A DNA stretch of 64,000 nt from DATMQA01 sp035566895 (lineage in GTDB: Bacteria; Verrucomicrobiota; Verrucomicrobiia; Limisphaerales; UBA8199), in the NCBI GenBank assembly GCA_035566895.1, contig DATMQA010000069.1, forward strand, positions 62,001-126,000, written 5' to 3'. Of the stretch, positions 1-8,449 are shown in pieces; position 1 is the stretch's first letter; each line of letters begins with the position of its first letter. A program made the position numbers and the translations under genes. The notes beneath the pieces are model-generated. The model had not been told where the DNA came from and did no database searches. It saw nothing but the letters and a program-made list of their open reading frames with translations.

Positions 1-67
1 TTTCGCGCATAAGAAACAACACGGGAGGGTTCGCGCCTTTCGGCATTTGAGCCGCAGTTGCCGTCTC

Positions 68-2122
68 CTAAAGCTGCAGGATGCGATAGAACCGCATGGC
101 CGGTCCATTGGTAGTCGTGAAGCGATAGGAGCTGCCCAGGATGTTTGTGGTCAGGGTGGCTCCGGCATTGGTCGTCCAAACGGAATTCAATTGGTTGGCT
201 TGGAGGAGCTTGAAATTCGCATTCGTGGGTGGAGCGATGGTGAAATCCAGGCGCACTTGCCCGCCGGATATGACGGGGGTGTTCATGAGCAGCAGCGGGA
301 CGACGGTGATTAATTTCGCCGGGCCGAAGGCGATTGGAAACTGAGTGAAGAGAACGCCCTGCGCTTCGAGGTTAAAGTTTCCCGCCTGGGCCGGTGTGAA
401 TGTATAGTTGGTTGAAGGGGTCGAGTTGATAGTTTGGTTTACCAATTGCTCGGAGTTCGTAATCACGATGTTTTCGATGCACCAGCCCTCAATCGGGTCC
501 CCTCCGGGGAAGTATGAGAACGACATGGCGGGCGGAAAGTCGTAATTGAAGCGCAGCAAGGTTGCCTGGCTGGCGATGTTGGACAGCGCCAGCGTGTGCT
601 GACTGAACGAGGACTCGACCTGGCCGCCGGTTCCGGCGAGGGTATAGAGGTCTTTCCAGCTCGTCCCACCGTCCGTGGACACCTGCACGCGCGCGACCTC
701 GTTTGCCGAAGCGTAACCCAACTCGCTTTTGAAGGTCACCACCGCATTGCTGGCCGGAAACAACAGGCGGTTGAGTTGCAGCAGTTGGGGGACAGTGCTG
801 GTAGCATCCGGATGAACCAGGTGGAAACAGTTACCCGAGCCGTCCGGAGCGTTGGTGATGGGGGGATAAATCGGAGGAGGGGAGAGCGTAAAATTTGTGA
901 GGCCGTTTTGCGCATTGTCCACCAGATTGCCGGGAATACGTTGCGACGTTCGCCACTGATAGCTGGTCACGTTGGTATTGTTCGGCGGACGACAGGAGTA
1001 AGGCGTGCCAGTGCCGGCCGGGATTTGACTCGGCCCGGTGATCGTCGTTGGGACATAATCGGCGCCAGGAACGGCCGGATCGAAGACGGTGACGTTATAG
1101 CTAATGCTGATGTGGGAAGCCCCCACGCCAATGTTGCCAACGGTAATGCTATATACCGTGTCCGTTCCGTTGAACGGGAACACGGTTGATTGGCTGGTTG
1201 GGTCGAGACCGGTGGGGTACCAGACGAGTGTATTCTCACCAAAGCCGTTGGCGATGGGCTGCAAACTGACCGCCAAGCTCACGCCATTGCTGGTCATCGT
1301 GACGGTCGCGGCGCTGAAATTCGCATTGGATAAGCCGAGCGACCACTGTGGGAAGACCACCTGATAGGGCACAAAGCCCTCGGGCGGCCACGCCACATAA
1401 GGCTGCCGAGTAGCGGGGCGCGGACCTCCGAAATTCCCGTCGAATACCCAAGTGGTGTTGGCCGGTGCATAGCTGCCTGCCGCCGGCACATCTCCGGTGC
1501 CCATCACCTGGGTCTGCGGGTAGAGTACCCAGCGCCGGTGCCCGACCTCGTAATTGTTGCCGCCAAAGTCCCAAATGTAGCTGGTAATAGCGTCCGACCC
1601 GTCTGAACCGAGCGACAGGTTCGAATTGGAGGCAGCATTGGCGCCCGGCCCGGTAAAGCAGGTCCAGTTGTTTGGCGGGAAATGGCTGAGCATGTTGTTG
1701 GCCGACATCATGACCGCGCCCTGTTGGTTGTTGGCGCTCTCAGCGGCGTTAAGGGTAACGGCAGCGGGGATACCAGCCATGGCCCGAAACCAGTTAATGC
1801 GGCGCAACACCGCTTCCTGAAAAGCCGTCGAATTGGTGCCCGGGGTGCAGGTGGCAACGTTGGCGGTGGTATTCATCGGGACGCCGTCCGAGGACGGGTA
1901 AACGGCGTTGAAAAATGAACGCACCTGTTCGCGGGAATCGGTGTTGACGGAAAACCCGCCGGTTACGCTCAATTTGTGGGGCCCGCCGCGGGGCAGACCG
2001 GAAACATCGGTGGGCGCCCGCGGCGGGTCGCCAAGGATGATCTCGGCAGAACCCAAGTACGGGAACAGCAGCGTAGCTAAAAAGAGCAGTAACGAGATTC
2101 GCGTGGGGTTAGGTTTGTGCAT
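68..2122 (-). CDS. Secreted CAP (SCP-like) domain protein with C-terminal FYR module
   Basis: A 684-residue exported protein of unknown substrate. The ATG at 2122 is preferred over longer in-frame starts because it is followed directly by a signal peptide (hydrophobic core about residues 9-22, cleavage likely after GSA near 26). Residues about 100-260 look like a CAP/SCP domain, with an LSHFPP motif (His146), a YEVGHRRW motif (His195) and the line ESANNQQGAVMMSANN. The middle is beta-rich and Asn/Thr/Pro-rich. The last 70 residues end in MRFYRILQL, a module also found on two other secreted proteins in this window. CAP proteins are extracellular; some bind sterols or lipids and some act on other proteins, but the activity cannot be told here. 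It stands alone, 130 bp downstream of a nucleotidyltransferase gene on the same strand. The export and domain calls are good; the role is unknown. Confidence 0.8.
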   Translation of the reverse strand: MHKPNPTRISLLLFLATLLFPYLGSAEIILGDPPRAPTDVSGLPRGGPHKLSVTGGFSVNTDSREQVRSFFNAVYPSSDGVPMNTTANVATCTPGTNSTAFQEAVLRRINWFRAMAGIPAAVTLNAAESANNQQGAVMMSANNMLSHFPPNNWTCFTGPGANAASNSNLSLGSDGSDAITSYIWDFGGNNYEVGHRRWVLYPQTQVMGTGDVPAAGSYAPANTTWVFDGNFGGPRPATRQPYVAWPPEGFVPYQVVFPQWSLGLSNANFSAATVTMTSNGVSLAVSLQPIANGFGENTLVWYPTGLDPTSQSTVFPFNGTDTVYSITVGNIGVGASHISISYNVTVFDPAVPGADYVPTTITGPSQIPAGTGTPYSCRPPNNTNVTSYQWRTSQRIPGNLVDNAQNGLTNFTLSPPPIYPPITNAPDGSGNCFHLVHPDATSTVPQLLQLNRLLFPASNAVVTFKSELGYASANEVARVQVSTDGGTSWKDLYTLAGTGGQVESSFSQHTLALSNIASQATLLRFNYDFPPAMSFSYFPGGDPIEGWCIENIVITNSEQLVNQTINSTPSTNYTFTPAQAGNFNLEAQGVLFTQFPIAFGPAKLITVVPLLLMNTPVISGGQVRLDFTIAPPTNANFKLLQANQLNSVWTTNAGATLTTNILGSSYRFTTTNGPAMRFYRILQL

Positions 2123-2226
2123 CACAAGACTGTTGTTTTGTCGCGCCGAGACAGGATGTTTATGCACCGAGATGCGGCGCGAGTCAAGGAAAGTGGGCGA
2201 AGTGGGCACCTGTGGGCACCACATTT

Positions 2227-2256
2227 GGTAGCGCGCCGGGAGGGACGTGCCCTACC
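2227..2256. terminator. Hairpin at the end of the nucleotidyltransferase gene
   Basis: An imperfect inverted repeat with arms ggtag and ctacc and GC-rich inner pairing. It overlaps the stop codon of the minus-strand nucleotidyltransferase. There is no T-run, so it could be a Rho-assisted terminator or a dispersed palindromic repeat. Confidence 0.35.
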
Positions 2257-3001
2257 GGATTTTCGCAAAGATGCGATTGGCTTCTTCCAAGGTCTCTTTG
2301 GAACCGATATCGAACCAGAGCCCGGGGACGGTCCAGGTATAGACGGGAGTCCGTGGATAGAGCCATTGGATGAGGCGCCCGGGTTGGTCGGGGTTGTTGC
2401 CCTCGGCGATGTATTGGCGGATGAGCGGGATGGTTGCGCGAGGGTAATAGTATAACGCGATGGCGGTTACAGTATTCGTCGGGTTCTTGGGCTTTTCCTC
2501 GAAGAAAGTAATATGGCCGTCCGGAGCGAGGGTGAGGTTGTTGTATTTTTTGATCTGTTCCAGGTCCTTGACGTCGTAAACCGCGACGACAGGGGCTTGT
2601 TTTTGGCGGCAGAACCGGCCGAAATCTTCCAGTGTCTGGCTGAAAAGGTTGTCGCCCGCAACCACGATCAGATCATCCTCCACATTCTGTTTTTGCAGGA
2701 CGAAATGGATATCGCCGATGGCGCCGAGTTTGTTGGAGTCATCGGTCGAGCCGTCGTTAACGACAGTGAAGTTGAGTTTAGCCTTGGACGCAGCGTAGTG
2801 GTCGGCCCATTTCTGGAAATGGCCGGCGAACTTGGCATTAGTGACGACATAGATGCGGTCCAGCCCGCCGATGGGCGCCAGATTGTCGAGCACGTAATCG
2901 ACCATCGGCTGGCCGGCGACCGGCAGCAGCGGTTTGGGCTGAGTGAGTGTCAGAGGGTAGAGACGAGTGGCGTAGCCGGCGGCGAGGATGATGACTTTCA
3001 T
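2252..3001 (-). CDS. Sugar-phosphate nucleotidyltransferase (RmlA/GalU-like)
   Basis: A 249-residue NTP-transferase that would join a sugar-1-phosphate to a nucleoside triphosphate to make an NDP-sugar. The N terminus MKVIILAAGYATRLYPLT carries the G-x-x-T-R-L/M-x-P-L-T nucleotide-binding signature, followed by QPKPLLPVAGQPMVDYVLD. Asp in VVAGDNLFS (about residue 112) is the expected metal or sugar contact. The C-terminal part has PGLWFDIGSKETLEEAN, typical of glucose-1-phosphate thymidylyl- or uridylyltransferases. The start was set at the ATG beginning this motif; the longer frame upstream only translates a 9-bp tandem repeat. There are no glycan genes next to it, so the sugar and nucleotide are not known. 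The length matches short single-domain members of the family. Confidence 0.85.
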   Translation of the reverse strand: MKVIILAAGYATRLYPLTLTQPKPLLPVAGQPMVDYVLDNLAPIGGLDRIYVVTNAKFAGHFQKWADHYAASKAKLNFTVVNDGSTDDSNKLGAIGDIHFVLQKQNVEDDLIVVAGDNLFSQTLEDFGRFCRQKQAPVVAVYDVKDLEQIKKYNNLTLAPDGHITFFEEKPKNPTNTVTAIALYYYPRATIPLIRQYIAEGNNPDQPGRLIQWLYPRTPVYTWTVPGLWFDIGSKETLEEANRIFAKIR

Positions 3002-3013
3002 CTGCTTGAAAAA

Positions 3014-3058
3014 GTTAAAAGAGTTAAAACAGTTAATTGAGTTAAATACGTTTGTCAA
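3014..3058. repeat. Nonamer tandem repeat, GTTAAANNN type (copy 1)
   Basis: Five units start at 3014, 3023, 3032, 3041 and 3050, exactly 9 bp apart. Each begins GTTAAA or a close variant. It lies directly upstream of the nucleotidyltransferase start. A single reversed half-unit (tttaactcg) lies near 3127. Confidence 0.85.
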
Positions 3059-3147
3059 TTGCGGGAAAGAGCGCCTAGCGGTGTTCCTCTCGCCCTATCC
3101 ACTTCACCTGTTACCCTTTGGATTTCATTTAACTCGCGTTCACCGGC

Positions 3148-4923
3148 TCACTTGTCTTCAAACAGACTAGGCGCAATCTGGCGCGCCAATTCCTGGCAGC
3201 GGCCGAGGATCTCGGGGGCCGATTCGCATTCCAGCGCGAAATCGGCCAACTCGCGGGCCTCGGCCAGCTTGAGGCGGCGAACGATGAATTTCATGGGCGG
3301 CACCAGTGGCGGGGCGGCGCTGAGTTCGTCAACGCCCAGGCCCAGCAGCAAGGGGGCCAGCACCGGGTCGCTGGCCATTTCGCCGCAAACGCTGACGTGG
3401 ATTTTGTGCCGGTGGCCCGCTTCGACGGTTGCTTTAATCAGCCGCACGATGGCGGGATGGGTAGGCTCGTAAAGATGAGCGATCTTTTCGTTCATCCGGT
3501 CCACGGCCAGCGAGTACTGAATGAGATCGTTGGTGCCGATACTGAAAAATTTCAGGCGCTTGGCCAGCGACTCGGCCACGATCACCGCTGAAGGGGTTTC
3601 GATCATCGCGCCAATTTCGACGTGCTCGTCAAAGGGGATGTTCTCCTGGCGCAGTTCGGCTTTGTATTCCTCGACGAGGCTATTGGCCTGGTTCAGCTCG
3701 TCCAGGCCAGAGATCATCGGGTACATCATTTTGACGTTGCCCAGAGCGCTGGCGCGGAGGATGGCGCGGAGTTGTTCGCGGAAAATGTCCCGCTCCTGCA
3801 AGCAAAAGCGAATGGCGCGCCAGCCCAGGAACGGGTTGAGTTCGCGCGGGAGGGGCATGTGGGCCATCAGCTTGTCTCCGCCCAAATCAAGGGTGCGGAT
3901 GACGACCGGGAGGGGCTTGAGGGCAGCGGCCGCCACGCTGTAAGCCTGGTATTGCTGCTCCTCGCTGGGCGGCGATTCGCGGTTCATGAACAGGTACTCG
4001 GTGCGAAACAAGCCGACGCCTTCGGCGCCGTTGGCTTTGACCTGTTCGGTATCGGCTGCTTGTTCGATATTGGCCGAGAGAAAAACCCGATGGCCATCGA
4101 GGGTGACGGCCGGTTTGAGCAGGATATCGCGGAGTTTTTCCTGCAGCGTGACCTGTTTGCGGATGAGCTGGCCGTAGGCGAACAGCGTTTGGTCGGTCGG
4201 GTTAACGATGATCAGCCCGTTAATCCCATCGAGCAACGCGTACTGGCCGGTCTCCAGTTGGCTGCTGGCGGTCTTCAAGCCAACGACCGCGGGAATGCGC
4301 AATGACCGGGCCATAATCGCAGTATGAGAGGTCTTGCTGCCGACATCGGTGGCGAAGCCCAGGACGTTCCGCTTATCCAATTGAGCGGTGTTGGAAGGGG
4401 TTAAATCGTGGCTGATGATAATGCAAGGTTCTTTGAGGTGGCGGAGGTCAGCGCCCTCTTCCAGCCCCAGGAGATTGTTCAGCACGCGGGTGGTCACATC
4501 GCGCATGTCGGTGGCACGTTCGCGCAGGTAATCGTCCTCGATAGCGGCCAAAGTGGCGGCGTAACGTTCGGCGACGGTGTGGAAGGCGTATTCGGAGTTG
4601 ACCTTCTGTTCCTTGATGACTTTGACGACTTCGTCCAGCAGCGTGCGGTCTTCCAGGACGAGCAGATGGGCGTCGAAGATGCTGCCCTCGTCGGCACCCA
4701 TGGCTTCACTGACTCGGCGCTGGACCTCGAGCAATTGCTGCCGGGTCTGGACGAGAGCTTTTTCGAGCCGGTTGATTTCCTCGGCCAATTCGCTCTCGTT
4801 AAGCCGCCGGTTGCCGATAGTCGGCCGGCTACGGTCCAGCACGACGATTTTGCCGCGGCACACCCCGGCCGAGACCGGGATGCCCCGGAAAGCCTGTTCT
4901 CCCTTCGGCAGCGGCTCTGGCAT
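3148..4923 (-). CDS. ptsI: Phosphoenolpyruvate-protein phosphotransferase (PTS enzyme I)
   Basis: Enzyme I takes phosphate from phosphoenolpyruvate onto a histidine and passes it to HPr in the cytoplasm. The 591-residue length is normal. The swivelling domain carries SKTSHTAIMARS with the phospho-His near residue 200. The PEP-binding barrel has GVGLFRTEYLFMNR, and the VCGEMASDP segment holds the catalytic cysteine. The C-terminal LGVDELSAAPPLVPPMK matches dimerisation-domain sequence. The ATG at 4923 was chosen over a TTG two codons upstream. No HPr gene or sugar-specific EIIBC is nearby. The only other PTS gene in the window is a IIA protein at 12.5 kb, so this EI may feed a regulatory phosphorelay rather than sugar uptake; that is inference. 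A nonamer repeat separates it from the nucleotidyltransferase. Confidence 0.93.
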   Translation of the reverse strand: MPEPLPKGEQAFRGIPVSAGVCRGKIVVLDRSRPTIGNRRLNESELAEEINRLEKALVQTRQQLLEVQRRVSEAMGADEGSIFDAHLLVLEDRTLLDEVVKVIKEQKVNSEYAFHTVAERYAATLAAIEDDYLRERATDMRDVTTRVLNNLLGLEEGADLRHLKEPCIIISHDLTPSNTAQLDKRNVLGFATDVGSKTSHTAIMARSLRIPAVVGLKTASSQLETGQYALLDGINGLIIVNPTDQTLFAYGQLIRKQVTLQEKLRDILLKPAVTLDGHRVFLSANIEQAADTEQVKANGAEGVGLFRTEYLFMNRESPPSEEQQYQAYSVAAAALKPLPVVIRTLDLGGDKLMAHMPLPRELNPFLGWRAIRFCLQERDIFREQLRAILRASALGNVKMMYPMISGLDELNQANSLVEEYKAELRQENIPFDEHVEIGAMIETPSAVIVAESLAKRLKFFSIGTNDLIQYSLAVDRMNEKIAHLYEPTHPAIVRLIKATVEAGHRHKIHVSVCGEMASDPVLAPLLLGLGVDELSAAPPLVPPMKFIVRRLKLAEARELADFALECESAPEILGRCQELARQIAPSLFEDK

Positions 4924-5026
4924 GGGCAATCTTTAACGAAAGCGTGCTGGCTTGGGAAGTAAGAATTCTCTTGCCCTCTGCGCTCTTTTTCTCATTCACT
5001 ACCTGCATACGCTGCCGTCGTGCCCC

Positions 5027-6076
5027 ATGAAACCTAAAAGCGCGAATACTCATAACGGCCTGCTGGCCGGGGGCAATTGGATTATCGACCAGGTCAAGCT
5101 CATAGACGTTTATCCGCAGCCCGAGCAACTGGGCAACATTCGAGGCCAATCCCAGGGAACCGGGGGGGCGCCGTACAACGTGCTGATTGACCTGGCCAAG
5201 TCAGGCGCACCTTTTCCGCTCCAAGCCGCGGGCATGGTCGGCCAGGACGCCCTCGGGGAACACATCCGCGGGGATTGCCGGCAAAACAGAATTGACATTC
5301 GCTACCTGGGCGCCACGCCAAAAGCACCCACCTCCTACACCGATGTCATGACCGAGCAGGGCCACGGGCGACGCACTTTCTTCCACGCGCGTGGCGCCAA
5401 TGCTCTCTGGCGCGGGGCGGATTTGGATTTCGGCCGGCTCAGACCCCGCATTTTTCACCTCGGCTATTTGCTGCTGCTCGATGCGCTGGATGAGCCGGAC
5501 GCCAAATACGGCACCAAAGCCGCGCGCTTGCTGGCGGCGGCGCAAGCGGTTGGCATCAAAACCAGCGTCGATGTGGTCAGCGAGGACAGCGACCGGTTCC
5601 CAAAGATTGTCAATCCCGCCCTGAAACACGTCGATTATTGCATTCTCAATGAGATCGAGGCCGGCAAGACGACGGGGTTCAAAGTTCGCCAACCCGATGG
5701 ACGGTTGGACAACGTCGCGCTGCGGCATGCGGCGGGGGCGCTGTTACAGCAGGGTGTGCGCGAACTGGTTGTCATCCACTTCCCGGAGGGGGCTTTCGCC
5801 CGGACGCGCAAGGGGGAGGATTTCTGGCAGTCTTCGTTGAAGCTGCCTCCTAAATACATCGCCGGCACGGCTGGTGCTGGCGACGCTTTTTGCGCGGGGG
5901 TGCTGTTGGGCCTACACGAGGATTGGGAGTTGCCGCGCTGCCTGGTGGCAGGGGTTTGCATCGCCGCGGCGTCCCTCTCGGATCCGACCTGCACCGCCGG
6001 GGTGCGTTCACTAAGTTCCTCATTGGCTCTGGCCAAGAAGCTCGGTTTCAATCGGCCTCTCGACAACACGGATTGA
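5027..6076 (+). CDS. PfkB-family carbohydrate kinase
   Basis: A 349-residue ribokinase-fold sugar or nucleoside kinase that transfers the ATP gamma-phosphate to a hydroxymethyl group. It has the PfkB N-terminal glycine region GGAPYNVLIDLAKSG and AAGMVGQDALG. The C-terminal signature GTAGAGDAFCAGVLLG carries the anion-hole GAGD with the catalytic Asp near residue 286. The ILNEIEAGKTTGF segment matches the N-x-x-E nucleotide/Mg site. The ATG at 5027 was chosen because the longer frame upstream has no family similarity. The substrate cannot be deduced: adenosine, fructose and ribose kinases share this fold. It is divergent from ptsI with about 100 bp between the starts, which may hold both promoters. 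Confidence 0.87.
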   Translation: MKPKSANTHNGLLAGGNWIIDQVKLIDVYPQPEQLGNIRGQSQGTGGAPYNVLIDLAKSGAPFPLQAAGMVGQDALGEHIRGDCRQNRIDIRYLGATPKAPTSYTDVMTEQGHGRRTFFHARGANALWRGADLDFGRLRPRIFHLGYLLLLDALDEPDAKYGTKAARLLAAAQAVGIKTSVDVVSEDSDRFPKIVNPALKHVDYCILNEIEAGKTTGFKVRQPDGRLDNVALRHAAGALLQQGVRELVVIHFPEGAFARTRKGEDFWQSSLKLPPKYIAGTAGAGDAFCAGVLLGLHEDWELPRCLVAGVCIAAASLSDPTCTAGVRSLSSSLALAKKLGFNRPLDNTD

Positions 6077-6104
6077 AGGTTCCGAAGGGGCGTTACTGTC
6101 CCGC

Positions 6105-6662
6105 TCAGGCTCGTTCCATGTACTTGCCGGTTCGGGTATCGATCTTGATCTTTTCGCCGGTCTTGATGAACAGAGGGGCCTGGATCGTGATGCCGGTTTC
6201 CATGGTTACGGCTTTTTGGACGTTGTTGGCGGAATCGCCGCGAACGCCCTCAGGGGCATCCGAGACCGTGAGCACGACGCTGGAAGGCATCTCGATTGAA
6301 ACTGCTTTCTCTTCGACGAAGGTCACCGTGACGCCGCCGTTCTCGACGAGATAATTCTTTGCGTCACCGACAATTTCAGGTGAGAGGGTGACGGTTTCGT
6401 AGGTTTCCGGGTCGGAGAAGACGAAATCCTCGCCATCTTTGTAGCTGAAATCCATTTTGCGAGTGACCATGGGGACCACCTCGATTTTCTCGGTGGAACT
6501 GAAGCGCACGTCGGAGGACCTGCCGGAGCGGATGCTGCGGAGACTGGCCTGGACGAAGGCGCGGAGGTTGCCGGGGGTGCGGTGCTGGCTATCCTGGACT
6601 ACGCAGATGTCGCCGTTATAACTAATCGCCATCCCACGGCGAAGATCGTTTGCTGTTGCCAT
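6105..6662 (-). CDS. efp: Elongation factor P with Asn at the usual modified-Lys position
   Basis: EF-P binds stalled ribosomes between the P and E sites and helps form bonds at polyproline stretches. The 185-residue length and three-domain layout are normal: KOW-like N domain (1-65), OB domain, and C-terminal OB domain ending near SGEKIKIDTRTGKYMERA. In the tip loop the sequence reads HRTPGNLRAF. Aligned by eye to E. coli VKPGKGQAF, the modified Lys34 position is Asn32 here. No EpmA, EarP or YmfI-type modifying enzyme gene lies nearby. The gene is convergent with the PfkB gene and divergent from the small pore-like gene. The family call is secure; the meaning of the Asn is treated as a finding. 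Confidence 0.95.
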   Translation of the reverse strand: MATANDLRRGMAISYNGDICVVQDSQHRTPGNLRAFVQASLRSIRSGRSSDVRFSSTEKIEVVPMVTRKMDFSYKDGEDFVFSDPETYETVTLSPEIVGDAKNYLVENGGVTVTFVEEKAVSIEMPSSVVLTVSDAPEGVRGDSANNVQKAVTMETGITIQAPLFIKTGEKIKIDTRTGKYMERA

Positions 6663-6773
6663 AGCTAATGTTGTCTAATTCAATTGCTGCCGCCGCTTTT
6701 GTTTCCGCGACGAGAGCCGAACAAGATAGCCAAAGCCAGGGCCAATGCAAGCCCGGTTTTCCGAATGTTTTGA

Positions 6774-7124
6774 ATGTTTGAGCACCGCAAACAGCCGCTT
6801 TTGCCACGCCGGGTCTTTTATGGCCGGCTGGCCCGGAGCCTTGGCCTGGCAGCGGGAATTATCCTGGCCTCCCTCCTGATGGGCATGGCAGGGTATCATT
6901 ATTTTGAGAAACTGCCCTGGCTGGATGCCTTCCTCAACGCCGCGATGATCCTTTCCGGGATGGGCCCGGTCGCGCCGATTCAAACTGCCGGGGGCAAACT
7001 GTTTGCCGGCTGCTACGCACTATTCAGCGGACTGGCCTTCATCACGGCGATAGCCGTCGTTGTCGCGCCCGTGTTCCATCGGTTCATCCACAAGTTTCAT
7101 TTGCAAGCGGATCGTTCCACTTGA
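6774..7124 (+). CDS. Small two-TM membrane protein resembling a K+-channel pore module
   Basis: A 116-residue membrane protein. The layout is a basic N terminus, TM1 (about 24-42), a short re-entrant-like segment YFEKLPWLDAFLNAAMILSG, then TM2 (about 74-100) and a basic tail. This order, with GYHYFE after TM1, an aromatic/acidic pore-helix start and GGKLFAGCYALFSG before TM2, resembles two-TM potassium-channel modules. The filter position reads SGMGPVAP instead of the usual TVGYGD, so potassium selectivity is doubtful. No regulatory domain follows. It is 54 bp upstream of pgk and in the same direction, but a separate promoter is visible before pgk. The family call rests on layout only. Confidence 0.6.
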   Translation: MFEHRKQPLLPRRVFYGRLARSLGLAAGIILASLLMGMAGYHYFEKLPWLDAFLNAAMILSGMGPVAPIQTAGGKLFAGCYALFSGLAFITAIAVVVAPVFHRFIHKFHLQADRST

Positions 7125-7148
7125 CTCCCCCCCGCCCTCCGTTATTCT
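7121..7148 (+). promoter_or_regulatory. Candidate sigma-70 promoter for pgk-tpiA-secG
   Basis: TTGACT at 7121-7126 and TATTCT at 7143-7148 with a 16-bp spacer. This would give a leader of about 25 nt carrying aggaaag before the pgk ATG. It was judged by eye. Confidence 0.5.
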
Positions 7149-7178
7149 CTGCGCTCCTTATTCAGGAAAGCTGTTTCT

Positions 7179-8435
7179 ATGGCAAAACTTACAGTGCGAG
7201 ACTTGAAGGTGCGGGGCAAACGGGTGTTTGTCCGGGTGGATTATAACGTGCCGTTGGAAGAAAGGGATGGCCAGATGGTCATCACCGATGCGACCCGCAT
7301 CATCGAAACTCTGCCTACGCTCAAGCTGCTGATCGACCAGGGCGGCAAGTTGATTTTAGCGGCGCATCTCGGCCGGCCGAAGGGCCAGCGCGAACCATCC
7401 ATGTCGCTGCGCCCGGTGGCGGCGAAACTGGCCGACCTGCTTGGCCGGCAGGTCGCCTTTATCGACGATTGTATTGGCGAAAAAGTCGAGAAGACCGCCG
7501 GAGTGCTTCAACCCGGGGACGTGCTGCTGCTGGAAAACGTCCGCTTTTACAAAGAGGAAGAGGCCAACGACCCCGGTTTCGCGGAGAAGCTTGCCAAGGT
7601 CGCGGAAGTTTATGTGAACGATGCCTTCGGAGCGGCGCATCGGGCTCACGCCTCGACGGAAGGCGTGGCGCGGGTGGTGGCCAAACGGGGCGGCCCGTGC
7701 GCCGCGGGCCTGTTGATGGAGCGCGAACTGAAGTTTCTCGGCGACGAATTGGAAAAGCCGGCCCGGCCATTTGTGGTGATTTTGGGCGGTGCCAAGGTTT
7801 CGGACAAAATCCAGGTCATCGACCGGCTGCTGGAAAAGGCTGAGGCACTGCTCATCGGCGGGGCGATGGCCTATACCTTCCGGCTGGCGCAGGGCTACAA
7901 GACCGGCAAATCGCTGGTGGAAGCGGACAAGGGGGACGTGGCCAGGGCGGCGCTGGCGAAGGCCAAACAGCGCGGGGTCAAATTCCTGCTGCCCCTGGAT
8001 GATGTTGTCGCCGTGCCGGTCAAGACCGAAAAGCTCGACAAGAAGGGAAAGCCGGTCATCGATTATCAAAACGTCCGCGTCAGTTCGGACATGAACTGTC
8101 CGGACGATGCGGCGGGCCTGGACATCGGGCCGAAGACCGTGAAGGCCTATTCCGACGAAATCGCCGGCGCCAAAACGATTCTGTGGAATGGGCCAATGGG
8201 GTTGTTCGAGGACAAGCGCTTCGCCGAAGGCACCAACGCCGTCGCGCGCGCGGTGGCGGAAGTGACCCAAAAAAAGGGCGCCAAGAGCATCATTGGCGGC
8301 GGTGACAGCGTCAAGGCGCTCAACAAGGCCAAGCTGGGCGACAAGGTGACATTCATGAGCACCGGTGGCGGAGCCAGCCTCGAATTCCTGGAAGGCAAGG
8401 TGCTGCCGGGCGTGGCGGCGCTCATGGATCAGTAA
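7179..8435 (+). CDS. pgk: Phosphoglycerate kinase
   Basis: The glycolytic and gluconeogenic enzyme that interconverts 1,3-bisphosphoglycerate + ADP and 3-phosphoglycerate + ATP. The 418-residue length is slightly long because of insertions such as EKLDKKGKPVIDYQNVRV. Family marks seen are RVDYNVPLEERDG (substrate site), LAAHLGRPKG, LLLENVRFYKEEE, VYVNDAFGAAHRAHAST, FVVILGGAKVSDK, WNGPMGLFE, and the nucleotide-site GGGDSVKAL with MSTGGGASLEFLEG. An aggaaag ribosome-binding site lies 8 nt before the ATG. It is first gene of the pgk-tpiA-secG operon, 14 bp from tpiA. Confidence 0.97.
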   Translation: MAKLTVRDLKVRGKRVFVRVDYNVPLEERDGQMVITDATRIIETLPTLKLLIDQGGKLILAAHLGRPKGQREPSMSLRPVAAKLADLLGRQVAFIDDCIGEKVEKTAGVLQPGDVLLLENVRFYKEEEANDPGFAEKLAKVAEVYVNDAFGAAHRAHASTEGVARVVAKRGGPCAAGLLMERELKFLGDELEKPARPFVVILGGAKVSDKIQVIDRLLEKAEALLIGGAMAYTFRLAQGYKTGKSLVEADKGDVARAALAKAKQRGVKFLLPLDDVVAVPVKTEKLDKKGKPVIDYQNVRVSSDMNCPDDAAGLDIGPKTVKAYSDEIAGAKTILWNGPMGLFEDKRFAEGTNAVARAVAEVTQKKGAKSIIGGGDSVKALNKAKLGDKVTFMSTGGGASLEFLEGKVLPGVAALMDQ

Positions 8436-8449
8436 AAAGCTTTAAACCC

